Positions 1 through 6,373 are shown, numbered from the stretch's first letter. The stretch: 10,268 nt of DNA from JAEZKC01 sp046546375 (GCA_046546375.1 JBKGXV010000106.1:1-10268); one strand, 5' to 3'. A program made the numbers and translations. Notes: generated from the letters alone by a model not told the origin.

Positions 1-6
1 CACTAT

Positions 7-34
7 TTTGCTATTTTACCAAATAGCTTATAAT
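7..34 (+). promoter_or_regulatory. Probable sigma-70-type promoter of the ars-like operon
   Basis: A perfect -10 hexamer TATAAT lies at 29-34. A weak -35 candidate, TTTGCT, sits at 7-12 with a 16-bp spacer. The promoter is followed by AAAGGA at 38-43, seven bases before the arsR start at 51. It is the only good promoter seen ahead of the following genes, which are tightly spaced and co-directional, so it probably drives the whole cluster. The -35 match is poor, which is common where a repressor or activator adds control. Confidence 0.55.
11..26. promoter_or_regulatory. Candidate ArsR operator, perfect 6-bp dyad
   Basis: CTATTTTACCAAATAG has perfect 6-base arms (CTATTT and AAATAG) around a 4-base centre. 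It occupies the spacer between the -35 and -10 elements, where a bound repressor would block RNA polymerase. ArsR/SmtB dimers typically bind AT-rich imperfect dyads overlapping the promoter of their own operon. That this repressor binds this site is inferred from position. A second copy of the left arm, CTATTTTG, lies at 3-10. Confidence 0.45.
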
Positions 35-50
35 CTGAAAGGATCAATAC

Positions 51-374
51 ATGAAAAACAATCCGGAAATGGCCAAATATGAAGCCAGAGCAGCCATCAT
101 AAAGGCAATGGCGCACCCCAGCCGCCTTCTCATCATCGATGAACTGTCCAGAGGCGAGCGCTGCGTGTGCGAACTCACTCAGATGGTCGGTGCAGACACA
201 TCCACTGTTTCAAAACATCTTTCTGTTCTTAAAAACGCGGGTATAGTTGAAGATGAAAAGCGAGGCCTTTCCGTCTATTATACCCTCAAAACTCCCTGTA
301 TCCTCAATTTTATCGGATGCATCGAATCTGTTGTGCATGAGCGGGCAAGAAAACAGCTGGAAATGATAAGTTAA
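51..374 (+). CDS. arsR: ArsR/SmtB family metalloregulatory repressor
   Basis: This 107-residue winged-helix repressor has the usual length of the ArsR/SmtB family. The helix-turn-helix covers roughly residues 42-63 (start of recognition helix near TSTVSKHLSVL), followed by the beta wing around residues 66-79. The family As(III) signature C-V-C-E-L is present with Cys38 and Cys40, just ahead of the DNA-binding helices. Two more cysteines, Cys83 and Cys90, lie near the C-terminus and could supply further thiolate ligands. Family knowledge: trivalent metalloid binding at such cysteines releases the repressor from DNA. It is the first gene of the cluster, has a good ribosome site (AAAGGA, 38-43), and sits under a promoter with a dyad, so autoregulation is likely. 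The exact inducer, inorganic As(III), Sb(III) or a trivalent organoarsenical, cannot be read from the sequence. Confidence 0.93.
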   Translation: MKNNPEMAKYEARAAIIKAMAHPSRLLIIDELSRGERCVCELTQMVGADTSTVSKHLSVLKNAGIVEDEKRGLSVYYTLKTPCILNFIGCIESVVHERARKQLEMIS

Positions 375-415
375 TTCAAAAGTAGCCATTGAAATATCAG
401 ATAGGGAATATTTAT

Positions 416-1735
416 ATGGATTGGAAAAAGGAATTAAAACCGCTATTGATCATTGTTGCTGTTTTTCTGGGGCTTTTTTTCCTGCCTGTCGGCGTACCCA
501 GATTCAATAACGCGGTGTTTGAATCACTTCATCTGGTGAAGTGGTATGCCCAGGAGCACGTTCTTCTCTGTCTCATACCCGCGTTCTTCATCGCCGGAGC
601 CATAGCAGTTTTCATAAGCCAGGCTGCGGTCATGAAATATCTGGGAGCGGGAGCAAACAAGGTGCTCTCTTATGCGGTGGCCTCGGTTTCGGGAACGGTT
701 CTGGCGGTCTGCTCCTGCACTATACTTCCTCTTTTTGCAGGAATCTACAAAATGGGCGCCGGTATTGGAGCTGCAACCGCGTTTCTTTACGCGGGACCTG
801 CCATAAATGTACTGGCTATTGTGCTCACCGCCCGCATTCTGGGTCCACAGATGGGTATAGCACGTGCAGTGGGAGCGGTTGTGTTCAGTGTGGTGATAGG
901 TTTGTGCATGCATTTCATCTACCGTAAGGAAGAGGCGGCCAAGGTGGCCAGCCAGATGGCGATGCCCCAGGAAGAAGCTTCCCGCCCGTTGTGGAAAACA
1001 GCCGCCTACTTCTTCGTGATGATCGCCATACTGGTGTTTGCCAACTGGGGCAAACCGATGCAGCAAGAGGGGCTCTGGCATGCCATCCACAGTAACAAAT
1101 GGATAATCACCACTCTTTTTTCGGTAGTGTTCGGATTGATACTGATGGCCTGGTTCAAACTTCAGTGGTGGAAACTTGCTCTGGCGGCGATACCGGCGGC
1201 AGTTGTGGCCTTTTTCTCCCCGAATGTTCTGAGCAATGAGTTTCAGCCGGTGGCAGCTTTTGCTGCTGCATCGGTAGGATTTTCGGCAGTGACCAGTACC
1301 GAAAAGGGTGAAATAGGAGACTGGTTCGCAGCAACCTGGAGTTTTGCAAAGCAGATCCTTCCTCTTCTTCTTTTCGGAGTTCTGGTTGCGGGATTTCTGC
1401 TGGGAAGAGTTGGTCATGAGGGTATCATCCCCTCTGAATGGGTCAGTGCCGCAGTGGGAGGAAACTCACTGAGAGCGAATTTCTTTGCTTCCATCGCGGG
1501 TGCATTCATGTATTTCGCCACACTTACGGAAGTCCCCATTCTGCAGGGACTCATGGGAAGCGGTATGGGAAAAGGCCCGGCGTTGGCTCTTCTTCTGGCA
1601 GGACCGGCCCTTTCTCTTCCCAGTATGCTCGTACTCAACGGGGTTTTCGGGTGGAAAAAGACATTGAGTTTTGTTATACTGGTGGTGATCATGGCAACCA
1701 CCTCGGGAGTGATCTACGGAACCTTTTTCGGATAA
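416..1735 (+). CDS. ArsP-like / DUF318 family permease
   Basis: This is a 439-residue polytopic inner-membrane protein of the DUF318 (YraQ/ArsP-related) permease family. The ATG at 416 is preferred over an upstream in-frame TTG because AGGGAA at 403-408 is spaced seven bases before it. About ten hydrophobic segments are visible in two half-repeats separated by a charged loop around residues 170-192. The first half carries the family signature, with Cys99 and Cys101 in the CSC motif, then KMGAG and FLYAGPAIN to about residue 131. The second half repeats its pattern, with TEVPI at 371-375, SGMGKGPA at 382-389 and LLAGPALSLPS at 393-403. ArsP members export trivalent organoarsenicals, and others in the superfamily have been linked to metal efflux. 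Position directly after arsR argues for metalloid or organoarsenical export. The CSC pair is a plausible substrate-binding site, but this is inference. Exact substrate unknown. Confidence 0.85.
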   Translation: MDWKKELKPLLIIVAVFLGLFFLPVGVPRFNNAVFESLHLVKWYAQEHVLLCLIPAFFIAGAIAVFISQAAVMKYLGAGANKVLSYAVASVSGTVLAVCSCTILPLFAGIYKMGAGIGAATAFLYAGPAINVLAIVLTARILGPQMGIARAVGAVVFSVVIGLCMHFIYRKEEAAKVASQMAMPQEEASRPLWKTAAYFFVMIAILVFANWGKPMQQEGLWHAIHSNKWIITTLFSVVFGLILMAWFKLQWWKLALAAIPAAVVAFFSPNVLSNEFQPVAAFAAASVGFSAVTSTEKGEIGDWFAATWSFAKQILPLLLFGVLVAGFLLGRVGHEGIIPSEWVSAAVGGNSLRANFFASIAGAFMYFATLTEVPILQGLMGSGMGKGPALALLLAGPALSLPSMLVLNGVFGWKKTLSFVILVVIMATTSGVIYGTFFG

Positions 1736-1775
1736 GCGAAAGAATCAACCTTCACATACAAAAAAGGATATGAAA

Positions 1776-2009
1776 ATGAAAAAACTGCAGATTCTGGGCA
1801 CCGGGTGTCCCAAGTGCAAGAAACTGGCGGAAATCACAGACGAAGTGGCCAGATCGATGGGAATCGAGTACGAACTTGTCAAGGTTACTGATATAAATGA
1901 AATCATGGGTTTCGGGGTGATGATGACACCGGCACTGGCTGTCGACGGGGAGGTGAAAATCAGCGGTAAAGTTCCCAAGCCGGATGAAATCAGACAGATG
2001 ATATCCTGA
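1776..2009 (+). CDS. Small cytoplasmic thioredoxin-fold protein, ArsE-like
   Basis: This 77-residue protein is the size of a minimal thioredoxin/glutaredoxin-like domain. It begins with strand LQILGTG followed by the redox motif CPKC (Cys11, Cys14), and has the cis-proline segment MMTPAL (Pro52) and the strand ALAVDGEVKISG. No signal peptide is present, so it should act in the cytoplasm. The second ATG (1776) is chosen because AAGGA at 1764-1768 lies seven bases ahead of it but only one base ahead of the ATG at 1770. It matches the 'redox-active disulfide protein 2' type found in arsEFG-like clusters, where a small thioredoxin works with ArsF and ArsG in handling nitroaromatic arsenicals. A role in reducing the membrane thiol carriers encoded downstream is my inference. 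The fold assignment is firm; the ArsE label is less so. Confidence 0.85.
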   Translation: MKKLQILGTGCPKCKKLAEITDEVARSMGIEYELVKVTDINEIMGFGVMMTPALAVDGEVKISGKVPKPDEIRQMIS

Positions 2010-2149
2010 AGCAGTCAGTTGAACAATATATGGGCTTGAATGTCTGGGCCGAGGAAAAAGCCAGCGGTTCAGGAGTTAAGAAAAGCGGCGTTTTGGCAAC
2101 GTTCGACATTTATCCAGGAAAAACAAAGAAGACCTACAGGAGGTATGAA

Positions 2150-2671
2150 ATGAACCTGCGTACTGTTTTCAGCAGAAAAAACGCCGTTGCTTTTACGGCA
2201 GTAATGGCTCTGACAGGAACGATATTTTCGTGTCAAAGCTCAGAAAAGAAAGGGTCTGAAAGTCAAAAAGAGGCTCAAACAGAGACTGCGGAAACTGAAA
2301 CCAAAGCAGCTCCCAAGAAAGCTTCCGAGGAGAACTCCACCGTCACGACTGTGTATTACTTCCATACCACCATGCGCTGCCGCTCCTGCAACCTTATCGA
2401 GGAGTTCACCAAAAAAAGCCTGAAGGAAAACTTCCCCGAACAGATCAAAAGCGGAAGACTCGTGATCAAGACCATCAACATCGATAAAGAAGAGAATAAG
2501 CATTTTGTAAAGGACTACAAGCTGCACACAAAGTCTGTGATTGTGTCAGACACGAAGGGTGATGAGGAGAAACGCTGGAAAAATCTGGATCAGGTATGGA
2601 TGCTTCTTCGCGATCAGAACAAGTTCAATGAATACATCAGAACAGAGGTCGGTAATTACCTGAAGGGATAA
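2150..2671 (+). CDS. arsF: ArsF-family lipoprotein with CxxC thioredoxin-like domain
   Basis: This 173-residue protein starts at the ATG at 2150, six bases after a consensus AGGAGG (2138-2143). The open frame extends upstream to 2030, but those codons have no ribosome site. The N-terminus is a lipoprotein signal: basic residues, a hydrophobic stretch at 12-25, then a lipobox-like segment ending in Cys28. A flexible Glu/Lys/Thr/Ala-rich linker runs to about residue 63. The domain that follows starts with strand TVYYFH and the redox motif CRSC (Cys77, Cys80), and ends with the conserved-looking RWKNLDQVW segment at 142-150. This pattern fits the family named nitrophenyl compound nitroreductase subunit ArsF. 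The usual thioredoxin cis-proline is absent (KSVIVSD). The protein should be anchored in the periplasm. The 140-base gap before it (2010-2149) holds no gene or clear promoter. Its physiological electron donor is unknown; the ArsG-family protein encoded next is the natural candidate. Confidence 0.85.
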   Translation: MNLRTVFSRKNAVAFTAVMALTGTIFSCQSSEKKGSESQKEAQTETAETETKAAPKKASEENSTVTTVYYFHTTMRCRSCNLIEEFTKKSLKENFPEQIKSGRLVIKTINIDKEENKHFVKDYKLHTKSVIVSDTKGDEEKRWKNLDQVWMLLRDQNKFNEYIRTEVGNYLKG

Positions 2672-2675
2672 AGTC

Positions 2676-3368
2676 ATGACGGAAGGTTATTTTTTTGATA
2701 TAGGGATGGCACTGTGGCTGGGAATACTGACTTCCATCTCCCCATGCCCCCTGGCAACCAACATTGCCGCCATATCCTATGTGGGAAGAAAAACAGAAAA
2801 GACCGGAGCGGTGCTGCTCTCCGGTCTGCTCTACACAGCCGGACGCACGCTGACTTATCTGATAGTGGGTGCAGTGGTCACCACCAGCCTGCTCTCCGTT
2901 CCCGCACTCTCCATGTTTCTCCAGAAGTACATGAACATGGTGCTGGGTCCCGTTCTGATCCTGGTCGCACTCGTCCTCTTTGATATCATCTCCTTCAACA
3001 GAAGCGGAGGCGGCATGTCCAAGTCTCTGCAGAGCAAGGTGGACAAAAGCGGTTTGTGGGGAGCATCATTTCTGGGATTTCTGTTCGCTCTTACTTTTTG
3101 CCCCGTATCGGCTGCGCTGTTTTTCGGAGGACTCATACCACTGTCGGTCAATCACGGATCAAAACTGATCATGCCTTCCCTTTACGGAATCGGAACAGCA
3201 CTTCCGGTGATTGCTTTCGCTATAGTGATGGCAGTGAGTCTGAAATCCGTCGGGAAGTTTTTCAATAAACTTACGGCTATTGAGATCTGGGTCAGAAGGG
3301 TCACTGCAGTAATATTCATCGGAGTGGGGGTATACCTTACTTTGAGTCACACCTTTAAACTGTTCTGA
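2676..3368 (+). CDS. arsG: ArsG-family membrane protein (CcdA/DsbD-like fold)
   Basis: This 230-residue protein has about six transmembrane segments (approximately 9-33, 45-68, 86-107, 128-155, 165-190, 206-226). The gene starts four bases after arsF ends, with GAAGGGA at 2662-2668 overlapping the arsF stop region, so the two are probably translationally coupled. The signature SPCPLATNIAAISYV puts Cys24 in the first helix, and FCPVSAALFF puts Cys142 in the fourth, the two-cysteine layout of the CcdA/DsbD electron-transfer superfamily. Databases name close relatives aromatic aminobenzylarsenical efflux permease, ArsG family. Two roles are therefore possible: export of amino-aromatic arsenicals, as the family name says, or passing electrons across the membrane to the ArsF domain, as the fold suggests. 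The sequence cannot choose between them. Family membership is confident. Confidence 0.87.
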   Translation: MTEGYFFDIGMALWLGILTSISPCPLATNIAAISYVGRKTEKTGAVLLSGLLYTAGRTLTYLIVGAVVTTSLLSVPALSMFLQKYMNMVLGPVLILVALVLFDIISFNRSGGGMSKSLQSKVDKSGLWGASFLGFLFALTFCPVSAALFFGGLIPLSVNHGSKLIMPSLYGIGTALPVIAFAIVMAVSLKSVGKFFNKLTAIEIWVRRVTAVIFIGVGVYLTLSHTFKLF

Positions 3369-3376
3369 ATAATAAT

Positions 3377-4510
3377 ATGATAAGAAAAACAATTATTTCT
3401 CTGCTGGTCTTTTTCTGCACCGCAATTTTAGGCGAACAGAAACTAACCCTTCACTTTTTCGGCTCCCCCACCTGCGGAGAGTGCATGGAGATAAAGGAGG
3501 AGGTTCTGCTCCCTCTGGAGAAGAAAAACGAAAGCAAAATCGATCTTAAGATACATGACATAGATACTGAGAGAGGGTTTGATCTTCTGTTGCAGATGGA
3601 GGAATCCTACAAAGTCACTCAGTCCTCAGCCATTATGCTGTTTTTTCCCGACACATTCCTTTCGGGTGCAAACAGCATAATGCAAAACGGCCCGGACATG
3701 ATCAGCAGCTACCTGGATAACCCGGACAAGTGGGCCGACAGGGATGTAGGCCCAGGGAAAACAGATTTCGCGACGAATCTCAAAGACCGGTTTGAGTCCT
3801 ATACCCTCTTCAGTATCATGGCTGCGGGACTAATAGACGGAATAAATCCCTGTGCCATCGCCACCATGATCTTTCTGATCTCCTTTCTGGCAACGCAGAA
3901 AAGAAAACGACAGGAAGTGCTGCTTATAGGTCTTTCATTTACTTCGGCAGTTTTCATCACTTATATGCTTCTGGGGATAGGTGCATTCCATGTGCTTGGA
4001 TTTCTGAAGGAATTCCGGTGGGTTTCCCAGTCGATACGCTGGAGTGCGGTGGGACTGGCAGGTGTGGTGGGTCTGGTCAGTTTCAGGGATGCTTTAACTT
4101 TCAAGAAAAGCGGAAAAACCGCGGATATAAAACTGCAGCTTCCAAAAACCATCAAACTGCGTATCCACAAAGTTATTTCCGGAAATTTGTCAAGGCAGAA
4201 CCTGCTTATAGGAGCCTTTACCACCGGATTTCTGGTGACGCTGCTCGAGGCGGTGTGTACGGGCCAGGTTTACCTGCCGACGATAATACTCATGACCCGT
4301 CAGGAAGGCCTCAGGCTTACGGGGTGGCTCTATCTGATCATGTATAACATTCTCTTTGTCCTTCCGCTTCTGATCATCATGGTGCTTGCCTACTTCGGAC
4401 TGCGATGGGATAAACTGGCCCGCTCAACTCAGAAAAATATGGTGGCGATAAAGGTGCTTTTCGGTATCGTGCTGCTGTCGTTGGCAGTGTTTCTGGCTGT
4501 AGCAGGGTAG
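3377..4510 (+). CDS. Exported thioredoxin domain fused to CcdA/DsbD-like membrane domain
   Basis: This 377-residue protein has three parts. Residues 1-19 form a signal peptide. Residues 22-125 form a thioredoxin-like domain with CGEC (Cys33, Cys36) after strand LTLHFFG. Residues 142-377 form a six-helix membrane domain with paired cysteines in INPCAIATM (Cys159) and LEAVCTGQ (Cys294). The cysteines sit in equivalent helices of two half-repeats, as in DsbD/ScsB/CcdA proteins that carry electrons from cytoplasmic thioredoxin to periplasmic acceptors. Unlike DsbD, the soluble domain is at the N-terminus. The usual cis-proline is missing: where it is expected the sequence reads QSSAIMLFF. The start follows arsG by eight bases with no Shine-Dalgarno sequence, so translation probably depends on coupling. 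It likely works with the ArsE/ArsF/ArsG-like proteins in supplying reducing power outside the membrane. Partner unknown. Confidence 0.85.
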   Translation: MIRKTIISLLVFFCTAILGEQKLTLHFFGSPTCGECMEIKEEVLLPLEKKNESKIDLKIHDIDTERGFDLLLQMEESYKVTQSSAIMLFFPDTFLSGANSIMQNGPDMISSYLDNPDKWADRDVGPGKTDFATNLKDRFESYTLFSIMAAGLIDGINPCAIATMIFLISFLATQKRKRQEVLLIGLSFTSAVFITYMLLGIGAFHVLGFLKEFRWVSQSIRWSAVGLAGVVGLVSFRDALTFKKSGKTADIKLQLPKTIKLRIHKVISGNLSRQNLLIGAFTTGFLVTLLEAVCTGQVYLPTIILMTRQEGLRLTGWLYLIMYNILFVLPLLIIMVLAYFGLRWDKLARSTQKNMVAIKVLFGIVLLSLAVFLAVAG

Positions 4511-4513
4511 AGT

Positions 4514-4744
4514 ATGACAGAAACAAGATTTCCCGGAAAAATTCAGCAAAAATCATTGGCTATTTGGCCCATGGATTTTCTCCCCTCGACCACCTATCCC
4601 ATGATCAACATTTATATATACTGGACAGGTGCTACACCGGAGGAGACAAGTGACAACATTGCCGATCCGGTTGAGCGGGTCATAAAAAAGGCAGATAAAT
4701 CAGATTCACCTATCGAATCCGAACCACAGAATGCTCATGCTTAA
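4514..4744 (+). pseudogene. Remnant of an RND efflux pump gene (N-terminal piece)
   Basis: The 76-codon frame contains the unmistakable N-terminal periplasmic motif of RND transporters at residues 20-55: DFLPSTTYP, then IYWTGATPEE, then NIADPVERV. Functional RND pumps have about 1,000 residues. Here the first transmembrane helix, which should separate the short cytoplasmic N-terminus (MTETRFPGKI) from the DFLP segment, is missing. The frame also ends just after IADPVERVIKKAD, with an unrelated tail. This looks like an internal deletion plus loss of nearly all of the C-terminus. It starts three bases after the previous stop and overlaps the next gene by 14 bases, so it keeps operon-like spacing. 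It cannot be a transporter. It may survive only as a translated relic that feeds ribosomes to the next gene. Identification of the motif is confident; any residual role is unknown. Confidence 0.8.
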
Positions 4745-5606
4745 CAGGTTTGCACTTTCGGTTCTGTTCATAACAGCATGTCTCGCTGGATGTCTGTATT
4801 CCAGGGAGAAGGCGGACGTGCAGGCTATATCGGAGACTAATGCATGCAGAGATACCGTCCTGTCCGTTTCTGAGGGACAGGCGTACACAGATTCGCTTAC
4901 AGGTTTGATTGAAACAAATGTGCAGTCCGTTCCCGCGGATGAACATGCCTTGGCGCATTCACTTGAAAAAAGAAATGCACAGCTGCACATCCGTCTGGAT
5001 TCGGTAACAAAACAGGGCCGGATACTTCTGGATCTGATCGATGTTTTCGAAGGTCCGGTGTGCAGTGAGTGCGTCGGTTCGGAGATCAGTCATTTCTGCG
5101 ATGATGCGGCGCAGCTGAGAGCTCAGTCTGATACATTGATTGCCGATATTTTACGTTTCATGGGACATCATGCCCGTATTTTCGCCTCTCCTCTTTTGGA
5201 ATACACGACCCGAAGTCTCGACCGGTTCAGGAAGATGACAGAGATGATCTATTCGGGGGATGTGAAAAGGATACAGGGAATGATCCGGCTTTCGAAAACG
5301 GATCTTTCACAGCGCAGGTATGATTCTTCGTTTGTAAAAAGCTCTGCGGCAGTGAAAAAAATCGATTCACTGCTGATTCAGCATATATTTTTCATTAGGG
5401 AAACGGGCGCTGTGCGTGAAATGCTTGAAAAAAGCGCGGAATTGTTTGAAAACAGCAAAACTGCGTCGAAGAATTTAGCGAAGGCATATGAATATCTTGA
5501 AACATCTGTTAATCTGTACAGAGAAGGCAGCCTGGAGAAATCGGAAAAAAGCCTGGCCCGTGCACGGGAAAAGCTTTCGCACGTACTCGAGGCACACAAT
5601 CAATGA
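4731..5606 (+). CDS. Unrecognised lipoprotein with three-cysteine CSxC motif (paralogue of next gene)
   Basis: This 291-residue protein belongs to no family I can name. Residues 5-21 are a lipoprotein signal peptide ending in a classical lipobox LAGC (Cys21), so the mature protein should be membrane-anchored on the periplasmic side. The rest is predicted mostly alpha-helical and charged, with heptad-like Leu/Lys/Glu spacing in 75-105 and 230-288. At its centre is C-S-E-C-V-G-S-E-I-S-H-F-C (Cys111, Cys114, Cys123), repeated with identical spacing in the next gene. Cys39 is the only other cysteine in the mature chain. No Shine-Dalgarno sequence precedes 4731 or the in-frame ATG at 4737. The 14-base overlap with the RND relic suggests coupled translation. 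Three thiols could bind As(III)-like metalloids or form a redox disulfide. This is inferred from the motif and the neighbouring arsenic genes. Confidence 0.85.
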   Translation: MLMLNRFALSVLFITACLAGCLYSREKADVQAISETNACRDTVLSVSEGQAYTDSLTGLIETNVQSVPADEHALAHSLEKRNAQLHIRLDSVTKQGRILLDLIDVFEGPVCSECVGSEISHFCDDAAQLRAQSDTLIADILRFMGHHARIFASPLLEYTTRSLDRFRKMTEMIYSGDVKRIQGMIRLSKTDLSQRRYDSSFVKSSAAVKKIDSLLIQHIFFIRETGAVREMLEKSAELFENSKTASKNLAKAYEYLETSVNLYREGSLEKSEKSLARAREKLSHVLEAHNQ

Positions 5607-5619
5607 AGGGAGCGCGGCA

Positions 5620-6258
5620 ATGAAGAAAAGAGCTGCTTTTTTACAGGTAATATTTCTGCTGTTTTCTGCGAATCTCGCCTATTCCGATCAGATCACACCC
5701 GAACAGGCGGCCAAAGAGGTATCCCAATGTACAGCGGTACTGAATTCCGCGGAAAAAAAGTATGACAGTTTTAAAGAACTGGTCACGCTGCTTGACTCTC
5801 TTAAAAGCGGGTCGGAACCGGATTCGCTTCTGTCAGCCCAGAAAAGCAAGGAAAACTCCTTCAGGCTCAGGCTGAAACATCTCAAAAGACGCAGTACATC
5901 ATTGAACAAACAGGTAAGCTCGCTTGGCGACTCCTACTGCAGTCCCTGCCTCAAATCAGGGATCAACAGTTTCTGCAAGCATTCGGGTACTCTGCAAAAG
6001 GAACTGGGCGCAAGCATGGAGGAGTTTTCCGTCATCGCCAAAAAACACCCGTCTCTGTATTCATCAGTATATTTGAGAACAGCCACACAAATGTTCAACG
6101 ATTGCCGAAAGCTTCCCGAAAACGATAAAAAGCGAATAGGGGAAAGAATTGAATCCGCCGAAAAGCTGCTTTCGGAAAACAAACACGGCAGGGTTTTGGA
6201 TATCAGTTCTGAAGTGATCAGAGCTTTAGAGGACTCAGAAGAAGAGAAAAAAGAATAA
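5620..6258 (+). CDS. Unrecognised secreted protein with three-cysteine CSxC motif (paralogue of preceding gene)
   Basis: This 212-residue protein starts at the ATG at 5620, seven bases after GAAGGGAG (5605-5612), which overlaps the previous stop codon. Residues 1-22 form a standard signal peptide with a likely cut after AYS. No lipobox is present, so it should be soluble in the periplasm. It shares with the upstream lipoprotein the motif C-S-P-C-L-K-S-G-I-N-S-F-C (Cys107, Cys110, Cys119) at the same spacing. The two also match after it: KRI-x3-I at 171-177, a helix leading to LS at 184-185, then ISS at 195-197. Cys37 and Cys162 are extra. The rest is charged and helical. The stop follows an A6 run (6247-6252), and an adjacent frame stays open to 6373, so the C-terminus may be truncated. 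The family is not recognised; the metalloid-binding or redox role is inferred only from the cysteines and neighbours. Confidence 0.85.
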   Translation: MKKRAAFLQVIFLLFSANLAYSDQITPEQAAKEVSQCTAVLNSAEKKYDSFKELVTLLDSLKSGSEPDSLLSAQKSKENSFRLRLKHLKRRSTSLNKQVSSLGDSYCSPCLKSGINSFCKHSGTLQKELGASMEEFSVIAKKHPSLYSSVYLRTATQMFNDCRKLPENDKKRIGERIESAEKLLSENKHGRVLDISSEVIRALEDSEEEKKE

Positions 6259-6373
6259 AACTTCTGTTTCGGTATTGACTGACAGTTTTTTCGTCCTGAA
6301 ACTCGATTCGGGAGGAAAGAATGCCCCCGACTCGCAGGTGAAGGAGCTGAATGAAACAGTTTTTATCACGTAA
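6257..6373 (+). other. Possible frameshifted C-terminal tail of the preceding gene
   Basis: In the frame +1 relative to the gene ending at 6258, an open stretch continues from inside that gene to TAA at 6371-6373. It has 38 codons from 6257 and reads as ordinary protein (for example VLTDSFFVLKLDSGG and VKELNETVF), but has no ATG or ribosome site of its own. Removing a single A from the A6 run at 6247-6252 would join it directly to the upstream gene and lengthen that protein by about 40 residues. It may be a recent disruption, a sequencing error in the homopolymer, or chance. Confidence 0.3.

Noticed and set aside
389..415. Upstream TTG start for the permease
   Set aside because: The ATG at 416 has AGGGAA seven bases ahead of it; the TTG has no ribosome site and the extra nine residues are not membrane-like.
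524..1417. 297-codon open frame on the minus strand inside the permease gene
   Set aside because: It lies wholly antisense to a clearly recognised membrane protein, has no recognisable domain, and is rich in His, Cys, Ser and Arg as expected from a shadow of hydrophobic codons.
1770..1775. ATG at 1770 as start of the small thioredoxin
   Set aside because: Only one base separates it from AAGGA; the ATG at 1776 has the normal seven-base spacing.
2030..2149. N-terminal extension of the ArsF-like gene
   Set aside because: The extension would bury the lipoprotein signal peptide 40 residues inside the protein, while the ATG at 2150 has a consensus AGGAGG.
5488..5619. N-terminal extension of the second Cys-motif gene into the first
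   Set aside because: The extension overlaps the paralogue in another frame and precedes a proper signal peptide with its own ribosome site at 5605-5612.
6286..6291. T6 run as an intrinsic terminator
   Set aside because: No GC-rich stem precedes it; the adjacent ACTG-A-CAGT arms are too short to act.
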